From Candidatus Latescibacterota bacterium (GTDB taxonomy: Bacteria > Latescibacterota > MVCY01 > DTYK01), in assembly GCA_012961925.1 (NCBI GenBank), contig DTYK01000191.1:1-8861 (forward strand): a DNA stretch of 8,861 nt. Reading direction: 5' to 3'. The notes below the pieces were generated by a model. The model was not told the origin of the DNA. It searched no databases and saw only the letters and a program-made list of their open reading frames with translations. Both the position numbers and the translations under genes were made by a program. Below, piece by piece: positions 1-6,074 of this stretch (the first letter of the stretch is position 1; each line of letters begins with the position of its first letter).

Positions 1-1
1 A

Positions 2-2728
2 ACCCCCAGGGTTGTGGCATGCGACGGGGAACACCTCCTCGTAGGGGACCATAACCCGAAGGTCGAGGGGGCTCAAGGAGGGGTCTTCGTCTGGAAGGTA
101 TTCCCGACCTACGACGACCAGCCTCCAGATGGGTTCTTCACGGACCCGGTAGAGCATAGACTCATAGTCTGGGGCCTGGAGCTCGCCTTCGGGAAGCTCT
201 TGGGACTTGCCCACAACGGATTTGCCGTCTGGGACCATATACCGCTGGCCGACGAGGATGAGCCGAGCCTCATGGTCGTTCCCTCAGGAGGAACCGCCGT
301 CAGGGGTGGGGATGGAGCAGATATAGCAGTAGCTGAAGGCATCATCTACATATCCGACACAAACGGAAACCGAGTACTTGCGTTCACCTGGCCTCCCGAG
401 GCCGGCCAGGTCCCGGCATTCGCGGTCGGAGCTCCGGACGTTGAAACCAACACCTTGGAGGAGAACTACTTCTTCACAAACCCCGTCTCATGTTCCGACG
501 GACAGCACCTGTTCGTTGCCTCGGACTTCGACCGGAAGCTCTACGTCTGGACGCACCTTCCGGACGAAAGCGGCGCCAAACCCGACATCGTATACCACCT
601 CGGCTTCCAGCCTTGGGACATAGCCCTCCACGGAGACTTCCTCGCCATAGCCGGAGAGAAAACCATCTGCATATGGGAGGTCGACTCCCTTATCAAAGGA
701 GAACAGCCCAAGGGCACTTTAGGACCGACCGTGGGCGATGTGAGCTTCCAATGGCTCAGGGGCGTGGCCATAGATGACCGATACTTCTACCTGGCCGACA
801 CCGATGCGGGCAAGATCTACGTCTGGGAGGGCATCCCAGAAGGTGACGTAGGCCCGGACTACACCATAGAGCTATCCGCCAAGAGGCTTTCCAGCGACGG
901 TGAGCATTTGGCCGCCGTGGGCACCGCAGAGCCGGTGATCTACCTGTTCAGGGTGGACGATATTCCAGAAGGAGGAAGTCCCATGGTCCTGAGGGGGGAG
1001 GGGGATGCCAGCTTTAACCTGCCTGAGGGGGCGTTCTTAGATGGGAAGCGCCTTTACGTGGCCGATACCGTCTGGAACAGGGTGCTCATATGGGATGGGA
1101 TTCCGGAGAGCGACCTCGTACCTCCAAGCGCTGTGCTGGGAAGGGAAGGCCTGGACGGGGAAAAGGACTGGCCACTCGCCACACGAGACCGCCTCTTCTG
1201 GCCGGGAGCCATATGGTTCGACGGATACTACCTCTGGATCGGAGAGTTCAAGTTCTCCAACAGGCTCCTGAGGTTCTCCCCGAGCCACGTCGAAGCCCCT
1301 CAAGAGGCCGAGGTCCCCATTTATCCCGGCTCTTCCAGCTACGATGTCCCGGCGGACCTGAGGGCCTCAATAGGCATCCCCGAGCAGGCCGACCTTCAGG
1401 GGTACCTGGTCGAAGCCGGAGCGACAGAGATAGCCGACTGGTACAGGGAGAACATGGTCGGATGGAGCCTGGAACAGGAGGGGACACGGCCGGCCGAAGG
1501 TCTGACGGTCCACTTCCAACTCTACAGGCTAGAGGAAATCGGTTCAACCATCATAGCGGTGGAGGGGTATGAGGAAGCCACCGTGCTCATCGTTTCAACG
1601 GCTCCTTGGTCGGAGATGATGGGGGGAGGAGAAGAGGAGGAGGGTGGTCCACCTGAGGAAGAAGAGGAAGGCGGCCCACCTGAGGCAGAGACGGTCACCC
1701 TATTCTACGACCTTCCTGAACTCGGCGAGGGACCCATAACCTTTCACAGCATCCCCATGGACTGGGAGGACTTCAGCTACATAGAGCCCCTCGGGAACCT
1801 CAACCCCAAAGGAGGGCACACATTCCCATCGGACCACGGTGGGCTCACCTTTGCTGACCCTGACCTCTACCCACCTTCATACGACCTCAGAGCTCCTGCG
1901 GACGGCATCGTCGTGGAGATCCTTTACAGGCTTCAGGACTGGCCTCCCGAAAGCGGCTTTACAGGTAAATACGACGACTATAAGGTCCTCATAGCCCACA
2001 CCAAGACCTTCATGAGCTACCTGGACCATATCTCCGAGCTGAGTCCCGAGATCTTAGAAGAGGCAGGAGAACTTCAAGAAGGCGTAAACAGCGTCCAGAT
2101 CGCCGTGAAGGAGGGGGACCTTCTGGGCTGGGCCGGGGGTAGACCTAAAGCCCAGACCGGCCTGGACTGGGGGGTGTACGACAAGGACGTCACCCACTTC
2201 ATCCATCCTGAGAAGTACCGGAGAACGGCACATGCAGCCCACTTTATGGAGTACTGCGACGAATACCTGAAGGCCGAACTTCTGGAGAGGCTCTGGGAGA
2301 AGCCGACGGTCGGGCCTGTTTGGGGTAAGTTCGACTACGACCAGCCTGGCAGGCTCGTGGGCAACTGGTTCCTGGAGGGGATAAGCGAGGCCGACCCTCT
2401 CGGAGAGTGGGACAAACACCTGGCCTTCGTGTATTATATGTACGACCCCACCCAGATCAGGATAGCCATAGGTGGGACCCTACCGGTGGAGGTCTCGTAC
2501 GAGGGATACGCCGTGGTCGGGAACGCCCCTGACCCGGCAAACATAACCGTGGAAAGCGGAAAGGTGGTCTACTGGCTCACCACGCCACCCGAGCTGGGGG
2601 TAGAAGAGCTACCCGAAGCGACCCTTTTAGTCCAGATGCTGGACGAAGAGACCATAAAGGTTGAGGCCTTCCAGGGCCATTTATCCAGCCCGGAATTTAC
2701 CGCGAATGCCCGGCTCTACACCAGATGA
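2..2728 (+). CDS. Beta-propeller protein with a degenerate M23-like peptidase domain (5' partial)
   Basis: The frame is open to the window edge, and codons before the first GTG (14) read like the middle of a repeat, so the N-terminus and any signal peptide lie outside. Counting residues from GTG 14, a blade motif of a short strand with Trp/Phe, often followed by 'IPE', recurs about every 41-61 residues near 27, 73, 124, 179, 221, 271, 312, 360 and 421. This is a propeller of NHL/YVTN type. Residues 433-530 form an alpha/beta module containing 'ADWYRENMVGW'. An acidic hinge covers 537-559. Residues 600-735 resemble lysostaphin-type peptidases: 'GHTFPSDH' (H602, D607), 'APADGIVVEI', 'YLDHIS' (H672) and 'KEGDLLGWAGG'. 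Where those enzymes have HxH, this one reads 'LDWGVYD' (717-723), so zinc peptidase activity is doubtful. The tail (770-904) is beta-rich, with 'GRLVGNWFLEG'. It is probably an exported surface or wall-binding protein; the function is inferred. The propeller and M23-like fold are fairly sure. Confidence 0.85.
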   Translation, partial: TPRVVACDGEHLLVGDHNPKVEGAQGGVFVWKVFPTYDDQPPDGFFTDPVEHRLIVWGLELAFGKLLGLAHNGFAVWDHIPLADEDEPSLMVVPSGGTAVRGGDGADIAVAEGIIYISDTNGNRVLAFTWPPEAGQVPAFAVGAPDVETNTLEENYFFTNPVSCSDGQHLFVASDFDRKLYVWTHLPDESGAKPDIVYHLGFQPWDIALHGDFLAIAGEKTICIWEVDSLIKGEQPKGTLGPTVGDVSFQWLRGVAIDDRYFYLADTDAGKIYVWEGIPEGDVGPDYTIELSAKRLSSDGEHLAAVGTAEPVIYLFRVDDIPEGGSPMVLRGEGDASFNLPEGAFLDGKRLYVADTVWNRVLIWDGIPESDLVPPSAVLGREGLDGEKDWPLATRDRLFWPGAIWFDGYYLWIGEFKFSNRLLRFSPSHVEAPQEAEVPIYPGSSSYDVPADLRASIGIPEQADLQGYLVEAGATEIADWYRENMVGWSLEQEGTRPAEGLTVHFQLYRLEEIGSTIIAVEGYEEATVLIVSTAPWSEMMGGGEEEEGGPPEEEEEGGPPEAETVTLFYDLPELGEGPITFHSIPMDWEDFSYIEPLGNLNPKGGHTFPSDHGGLTFADPDLYPPSYDLRAPADGIVVEILYRLQDWPPESGFTGKYDDYKVLIAHTKTFMSYLDHISELSPEILEEAGELQEGVNSVQIAVKEGDLLGWAGGRPKAQTGLDWGVYDKDVTHFIHPEKYRRTAHAAHFMEYCDEYLKAELLERLWEKPTVGPVWGKFDYDQPGRLVGNWFLEGISEADPLGEWDKHLAFVYYMYDPTQIRIAIGGTLPVEVSYEGYAVVGNAPDPANITVESGKVVYWLTTPPELGVEELPEATLLVQMLDEETIKVEAFQGHLSSPEFTANARLYTR
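1631..1681 (+). repeat. Tandem Glu-Gly-Pro hinge repeat within the propeller/M23-like gene
   Basis: Two adjacent units encode EEEEGGPP and EEEEEGGPP (residues 540-556). Synonymous codons differ between the units, so the repeat is kept at the protein level and is not a fresh DNA duplication. It separates the propeller and alpha/beta half from the M23-like half, and looks like a flexible, highly acidic interdomain linker. Confidence 0.7.
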
Positions 2729-2739
2729 CCGGGGGACGC

Positions 2740-3213
2740 CTATTGGAGACTGTCCACCATTGCCAGCAGGCTGCGCTTCCGGGAGTGGCGCTGCCGCAGA
2801 CCAGAGAGGTATTGCCGCCACTGTTCCTCCCGCCCCTGGGCTCATTACGCGGCCCGGACCTTCTCCAGCCAGCGCACCGCCGCCTGATAGGAGTTGCTCT
2901 GTACCCGATTGATCAGCTCCTCTGCCTGGCGCCGGTTCACCTGAATGACCCAGTCGGGATGGGTGTTAACGGCCGCGTCGACCACTTTCTCCACCCATCC
3001 CTCGCTCAACAGGATATCGACCAGGGCATCCTCATCCCCTGCGGCGCGAGCGATCTCTATCAGCTTGCCCCCGTCGCTCTAAGATGTTAAGCTTGGCCTC
3101 ATTAAGCTCCACCCCCGCAGGGCAACAAGAGCAGCATCCATCACCCCGTCAATGCCGTAGTCCTCGAGGTGGTCGGCCCAATGCTTCAGTTTGCCCGACA
3201 GCTCCCGGCGTTC
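2740..3213 (-). pseudogene. Decayed C-terminal remnant of a SWIM-zinc-finger-type protein
   Basis: Reading the minus strand, pieces of one protein appear in shifting frames. About 3213-3112 gives 'RELSGKLKHWADHLEDYG' and on to 'DAALVALRG'. About 3112-3065, in another frame, gives 'VELNEAKLNILERRG'. From 3069 to 2848, back in the first frame, come 'GKLIEIARAAGDEDALV', 'HPDWVIQVNRRQAEELI' and 'YQAAVRWLEKVRAA'. Two adjacent stops follow (TAA 2847-2845, TGA 2844-2842). The same frame then continues 'GREEQWRQYLSGLRQRHSRK' to a TAG at 2742-2740. This order and wording match what I recall of the helical C-terminal region of bacterial SWIM zinc-finger proteins. The SWIM motif and N-terminus are absent, and middle segments seem deleted. 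A TAG at 3081-3079 blocks the first frame. It ends 11 bases from the convergent propeller gene. The coding origin is well supported; the family name comes from memory and is less certain. Confidence 0.65.
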
Positions 3214-3354
3214 TGGAACGAGCTTGCAGCTGAGGAATTGCTGGCAGAGTGCAATGCCATTGGAGATGATTCGCAAGGCGAGTTTGACGCAACGGAAGAT
3301 ATTCGACGGATGCGCAGGGAAAGGGTGAGTCATATATGCCAGAGCGGTGCGTAG
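3181..3354 (+). pseudogene. Antitoxin remnant, N-terminally truncated, upstream of a PIN toxin
   Basis: The frame from ATG 3181 (or GTG 3169) encodes about 57-61 residues: 'FARQLPAFWNELAAEELL', 'NAIGDDSQGEFDATEDIRRM' and 'RRERVSHICQSGA'. A short acidic-to-basic tail of this kind, whose stop overlaps the start of a PIN-domain gene by 19 bases (3336-3354), is typical of the antitoxin half of VapBC-like pairs. The DNA-binding or dimerising N-terminus expected before 'LQFARQL' is missing. Upstream of about 3181-3213 the sequence reads instead as the reverse-strand SWIM-type remnant, so the two are joined by a deletion or rearrangement. No convincing ribosome binding site precedes either start. 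The antitoxin role is inferred from position and general sequence character; the exact family is not identified. Confidence 0.5.
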
Positions 3355-3751
3355 ATGCGAGTCTCGGTATTAAGTGGGTTGTGAGGGGAGAACCGTGGTT
3401 TTACATGACTCGATTGTTGCGGACATTGTCTTGATTGCACCGCCGCTGTTTGAGTATGAAACGGAAAGTGTCCTGCAAGGGCGCTTACAATCGAGCGTAA
3501 TGAGTATCAGCGAGACAGATACCGCCTTAGCCCGGCTTTCTGCAATCGGGGTACAAATTCTTACCCATCCTGATATGATTAAGCGTGCCCGTGAGATAGC
3601 TCGCCAGTTTGACCTGCCCAACATTTATGACTCACTCTATGCTGCTCTTGCTGAGTTACGGGGATGCGAGTTCTGGACCCCAGACAAGGCGTTTTATGAT
3701 GCCGTGAAGGCAGGGTCACTATTTGTAAGGTATCTGCTCGATTATTCTTAA
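3336..3751 (+). pseudogene. PIN-domain (VapC-like) toxin, split by a frameshift
   Basis: ATG 3336 opens a frame reading 'MPERCVDASLGIKWVVRGEP', the classic N-terminus of a PIN-domain ribonuclease with its first metal-binding Asp (codon 3354-3356). It terminates at TGA 3432-3434. The rest of the domain lies in another frame, open from 3374 to the TAA at 3751: 'IVLIAPPLFEYET', 'LSAIGVQILTHPDMIKRARE', 'LPNIYDSLYAALAELRG' and 'CEFWTPDKAFYDAVKAG'. It carries the other acidic residues (Glu in FEYE, Asp in IYDS, Asp in TPDK). The distance from 'VDAS' to 'PPLF' is about 34 codons, against roughly 39 in relatives as I recall them. A small deletion, not a multiple of three, near 3400-3425 would explain the shift. 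A protein starting at GTG 3374 would lack the first catalytic Asp. The gene is therefore a probable inactive toxin, unless the frameshift is a sequencing error. Confidence 0.7.
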
Positions 3752-3768
3752 GCTCAAGCACTCCGCTT

Positions 3769-3790
3769 ATTGGGACAGTCCCCAATTTTC
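3769..3790. other. Palindrome with T-rich flank after the toxin remnant (possible terminator or repeat end)
   Basis: ATTGGG (3769-3774) and CCCAAT (3781-3786) can pair. With one bulged base the pairing extends inward through GGGAC/GTCCC around a single A, and TTTTC follows at 3786-3790. It lies 18 bases after the toxin stop and 24 bases beyond the end of the convergent fmdB-like gene. It could terminate plus-strand transcription, or be the end of a short interspersed palindromic repeat. The stem is short, so both readings are tentative. Confidence 0.35.
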
Positions 3791-3813
3791 TTATCAACAG
3801 CTCTCCTTAGGGT

Positions 3814-4155
3814 TCACTCTTCGGTCTCTTCTCCTTTTGCCGCTTCCTCCTCGGCCTCTTCCACTATCTGGTTAAAATCCTCTCCAAGGTCTTCCCCCAT
3901 CTCCTTGCCCATCTTCTTCATCCAGCGGGAGATGCTCTTAGGGTCGTTCTCGTCGATGTCGCCCCATTTGGAGGGGTCAGCAAGGCTTTCCAGCCGGCTC
4001 TCCTCCGATCTGATCATTGCGAATCTGGACATGAGACGAACCAGCTTCTTGCTCCCACAATGAGCGCATTTCCCATGGAAGGGCGCACCGATCCTCAGGA
4101 CAAGAAAGCTGGACTTTTTGCCACAATCCTCACAGCGATACTCGTAAATCGGCAT
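3814..4155 (-). CDS. FmdB-family zinc-ribbon protein
   Basis: This is a 113-residue protein starting 'MPIYEYRCEDCG', the signature opening of the FmdB/putative regulatory zinc-ribbon family. Cys8, Cys11, Cys30 and Cys33 form two CxxC knuckles that would bind one zinc. The frame extends 16 codons further upstream, but ATG 4155 is chosen because the family begins exactly there and AAGGAGG sits 8 bases before it. After the ribbon, residues 45-113 are charged and probably helical ('SRWMKKMGKEMGED'), ending in a very acidic tail ('EEAEEEAAKGEETEE'). The gene lies 88 bases after the KDPG aldolase gene on the same strand and may be the last gene of that operon or have its own promoter. Family members are small putative regulators with poorly known roles; nothing here ties it to sugar-acid control except position. 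Confidence 0.85.
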   Translation of the reverse strand: MPIYEYRCEDCGKKSSFLVLRIGAPFHGKCAHCGSKKLVRLMSRFAMIRSEESRLESLADPSKWGDIDENDPKSISRWMKKMGKEMGEDLGEDFNQIVEEAEEEAAKGEETEE

Positions 4156-4163
4156 ATGTACCG

Positions 4164-4170
4164 CCTCCTT
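4164..4170 (-). promoter_or_regulatory. Strong ribosome binding site deciding the FmdB-like start
   Basis: AAGGAGG on the minus strand lies 8 bases before ATG 4155. It shows that translation begins at 'MPIYEY' and not at the longer in-frame ATG at 4203. Confidence 0.8.
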
Positions 4171-4243
4171 CATACTGCTATATCTTCCTGTAACAATTTC
4201 CACATGCCGAAGTTAGATCGCTTGTTTCGGTGTTCATATAGAT

Positions 4244-4906
4244 CTATTTCCCCATCTCCGCCCTTGCCTTTTTCACCTCTTCCACGAACTGTCCTGCCTT
4301 CTCCTTCAATACCTCAAACCTGCCCTCCGAAACCGCCCTTTTGTCCACGAGGCTGCTGCCAACCGCCAGAACGGCAGATCCCGCCTTGATAAATGCCCCT
4401 GCATTGTTCAGGTTCACCCCACCGGTCGGGACAAGGGGTATCTGTGGTAGCGGGGCCTTTATTGCCTTGATATAATCAGGACCTCCTAAGTTGCTCACAG
4501 GGAAGACCTTTACCATATCCGCACCCAGTTCCCATGCCTCAAGGATCTCAGTGGGTGTCATGGCTCCAGGGATAGCGATCTTATTGTATCTTTTACAGAT
4601 TCTGATAAGTGCCTCGTTAAATCCGGGGCTGACGATGAATTCAGCGCCTGAGAGGATGGAGATCCGGGCCGTCTCAGCATCGAGTACGGTCCCGGCCCCA
4701 AGCAGAACCTCATCGCCCATATCACGGGCCACCCTCTCCATCACGCCGATCGCCCCAGGGACGGTCATGGTTATCTCGATGCTGTTGACCCCTCCGGCCA
4801 TTATGGCATCCACCACTTTCATCGCCTCATCGGCCGATCTGGCTCTGATAACAGGTACAATGCCGCAATCAACCATAGCTTTAAGGTGTTTCGCCTTCTG
4901 GTCCAT
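4244..4906 (-). CDS. eda: 2-dehydro-3-deoxy-phosphogluconate (KDPG/KHG-type) aldolase
   Basis: A class I aldolase of 220 residues, the usual family length, which splits KDPG into pyruvate and glyceraldehyde-3-phosphate in the cytoplasm. The Schiff-base lysine is K133 in 'MVKVFPVSNLGG'. E44 in 'IEITMT' is the general acid-base residue. T73 ('GAGTV'), P94 ('SPGFN') and T161 ('PTGGV') match the known active-site positions of the E. coli enzyme one for one. The phosphate/carboxylate-binding arginine at E. coli position 49 is not present here ('TMTVPGA'); to my knowledge this is common in Gram-positive and environmental members. GGAGG lies 6 bases before ATG 4906. The gene is 59 bases downstream of KDG kinase on the same strand, which supplies its substrate, so the assignment is firm. 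Some members also cleave 4-hydroxy-2-oxoglutarate or non-phosphorylated KDG. Confidence 0.93.
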   Translation of the reverse strand: MDQKAKHLKAMVDCGIVPVIRARSADEAMKVVDAIMAGGVNSIEITMTVPGAIGVMERVARDMGDEVLLGAGTVLDAETARISILSGAEFIVSPGFNEALIRICKRYNKIAIPGAMTPTEILEAWELGADMVKVFPVSNLGGPDYIKAIKAPLPQIPLVPTGGVNLNNAGAFIKAGSAVLAVGSSLVDKRAVSEGRFEVLKEKAGQFVEEVKKARAEMGK

Positions 4907-4965
4907 GGTCTTCCTCCCCCGTTTAATAATACATCCCCCGGCGCTCTGTGGGGTTTCTCAACCTT

Positions 4966-5946
4966 TCATCGCTGAATCCTGAGATCCGCCTTTTTCAGTT
5001 GTTTCTGCACCTCTTCCTCTGTGAACCAGCTCAGATCACCAGGGATGGTCTGCTCCAGGGCTGCCATCGCATCGCCGCAAGCGACTGCCTTCTCCACGTC
5101 GCCGGTGAGATAGCCGTAGATAAACCCGGCGGTATACGCATCACCCGCCCCGACCCTGTCGATTATCTCAACATCATACATTTTTCCCCTATAGAATCTC
5201 CCGTCGGCAAGAGCAAGGCTCGTCCATCCTCCTGTCAGGACCGTGCGTACCTCCCTGAGCGTGATGGCAACCACTGACAGGCCGAACCGCTCCTTCAACT
5301 GACTGGCGATCTCCTCATAGGAGCCTTTCATACCGAACACCGTCTCGGTATCGAACTGGGTGGTTATGAGGATATCAACTTTTCCCATGAGCCGGGAGAG
5401 ACATTTCTCCGCCTCTTCAGGCGACCAGAGCCTGCCCCTGTAATTCAGGTCAAAGCATATCTTGCAGCCTGCCTCCTTCGCCGCTTCTATAGCCTGGGCC
5501 GTTACTTCTGCACAGCTTTTGCTTAAGGCAGGTGTGATACCGCTGGTATGAAAGAGCCTCGTATCTTCGAATACCTTTGGCCAGTCAACTTCGCCTGGTT
5601 TGATCAGGCTGATGGCGGAGCCCTTGCGGTCATAGATGACCTGGCTCGGTCGAGGCGTGCTTCCAAGCTCTAAGTAATATATGCCGACCCTCCCTCCGTC
5701 GGTCCACACGATATTTGATGTATCCACCCCATGTTCCCTAGCCTTGTTGGCCACCATCCTGCCAAGAGGGTTTCTCGGGAGCCTTGTGACCCAGGCTGTC
5801 TTCAGTCCGAACCTGGAGAGGCCTACAGCCACATTGAGCTCGCATCCGCCAACGTTCACGTCGAAGCTGCGTGCCTGTTCCAGCCTCAGGTAGTCAGGCG
5901 GTGAAAGTCTCAACATAGCCTCGCCAAAACTGACAACATCATACAT
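4966..5946 (-). CDS. kdgK: 2-keto-3-deoxygluconate (KDG) kinase, PfkB family
   Basis: A ribokinase/PfkB-fold sugar kinase of 326 residues that phosphorylates KDG with ATP to give KDPG. The N-terminal glycine-rich substrate motif is 'VGGCELNVAVGLSRFG' (32-47). 'GIYYLELG' (88-95), 'VIYDRKGSA' (103-111) and 'FDLNYRGRLW' (165-174) are typical of KDG kinases and hold the tyrosines and arginines that bind the sugar acid. The ATP/anion-hole motif 'DRVGAGDAYTAGF' (263-275) contains the catalytic base D269. GAGGGG lies 8 bases before ATG 5946. The KDPG aldolase gene follows after 59 bases, a classic pairing. Related fructokinases and 5-dehydro-2-deoxygluconokinases share the fold, but the central motifs and the aldolase neighbour favour KDG. 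The protein looks complete. Confidence 0.92.
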   Translation of the reverse strand: MYDVVSFGEAMLRLSPPDYLRLEQARSFDVNVGGCELNVAVGLSRFGLKTAWVTRLPRNPLGRMVANKAREHGVDTSNIVWTDGGRVGIYYLELGSTPRPSQVIYDRKGSAISLIKPGEVDWPKVFEDTRLFHTSGITPALSKSCAEVTAQAIEAAKEAGCKICFDLNYRGRLWSPEEAEKCLSRLMGKVDILITTQFDTETVFGMKGSYEEIASQLKERFGLSVVAITLREVRTVLTGGWTSLALADGRFYRGKMYDVEIIDRVGAGDAYTAGFIYGYLTGDVEKAVACGDAMAALEQTIPGDLSWFTEEEVQKQLKKADLRIQR

Positions 5947-6074
5947 CTCTCGTCCCCCTCACTTGAAGATTGGATTTATGGTTTGGAGATCTATATGGCG
6001 GACATAAAATAATTCACCAAAAAATCCTGAGTCCTAAAGATCCAAGACGAATCCTCACGGTTTGAACCGGGGAC
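5947..6074 (-). other. Intergenic gap between the flavoprotein and KDG kinase genes
   Basis: This 128-base, comparatively AT-rich gap is the longest within the minus-strand gene run. It includes a T-rich stretch (ATTTTTTGG on the minus strand, near 6018-6026) and ends in the KDG kinase ribosome binding site (GAGGGG, 5955-5960). It could hold an internal promoter or a partial terminator dividing the run into two transcripts. I see no consensus promoter or stable terminator hairpin that decides this. Confidence 0.3.

Noticed and set aside
2842..2847. Alternative genetic code explaining the in-frame TAA TGA
   Set aside because: Both adjacent codons would need reassignment, the intact neighbouring genes end normally at TAA, TAG and TGA, and the same remnant also carries frame changes, so decay is the simpler reading.
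2725..3090. Plus-strand ORF of 121 residues after the propeller gene
   Set aside because: It is the antisense shadow of the minus-strand SWIM-type remnant, whose translation has clear protein character; the plus-strand product is Pro/Leu-rich with no recognisable motif.
3374..3751. Treating the 125-residue PIN-like ORF as an intact toxin
   Set aside because: The metal-binding N-terminal Asp and first strand are encoded in a different frame immediately upstream, so the GTG-start version would lack part of the catalytic site.
4156..4203. Longer start for the FmdB-like protein at 4203
   Set aside because: The extra 16 residues do not belong to the family, and a strong AAGGAGG precedes the internal ATG at 4155.
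4207..4230. CCGAA...TTCGG hairpin between the aldolase and FmdB-like genes
   Set aside because: A five-base stem with a 14-base loop and no T-tract is too weak to call a terminator or regulatory element.
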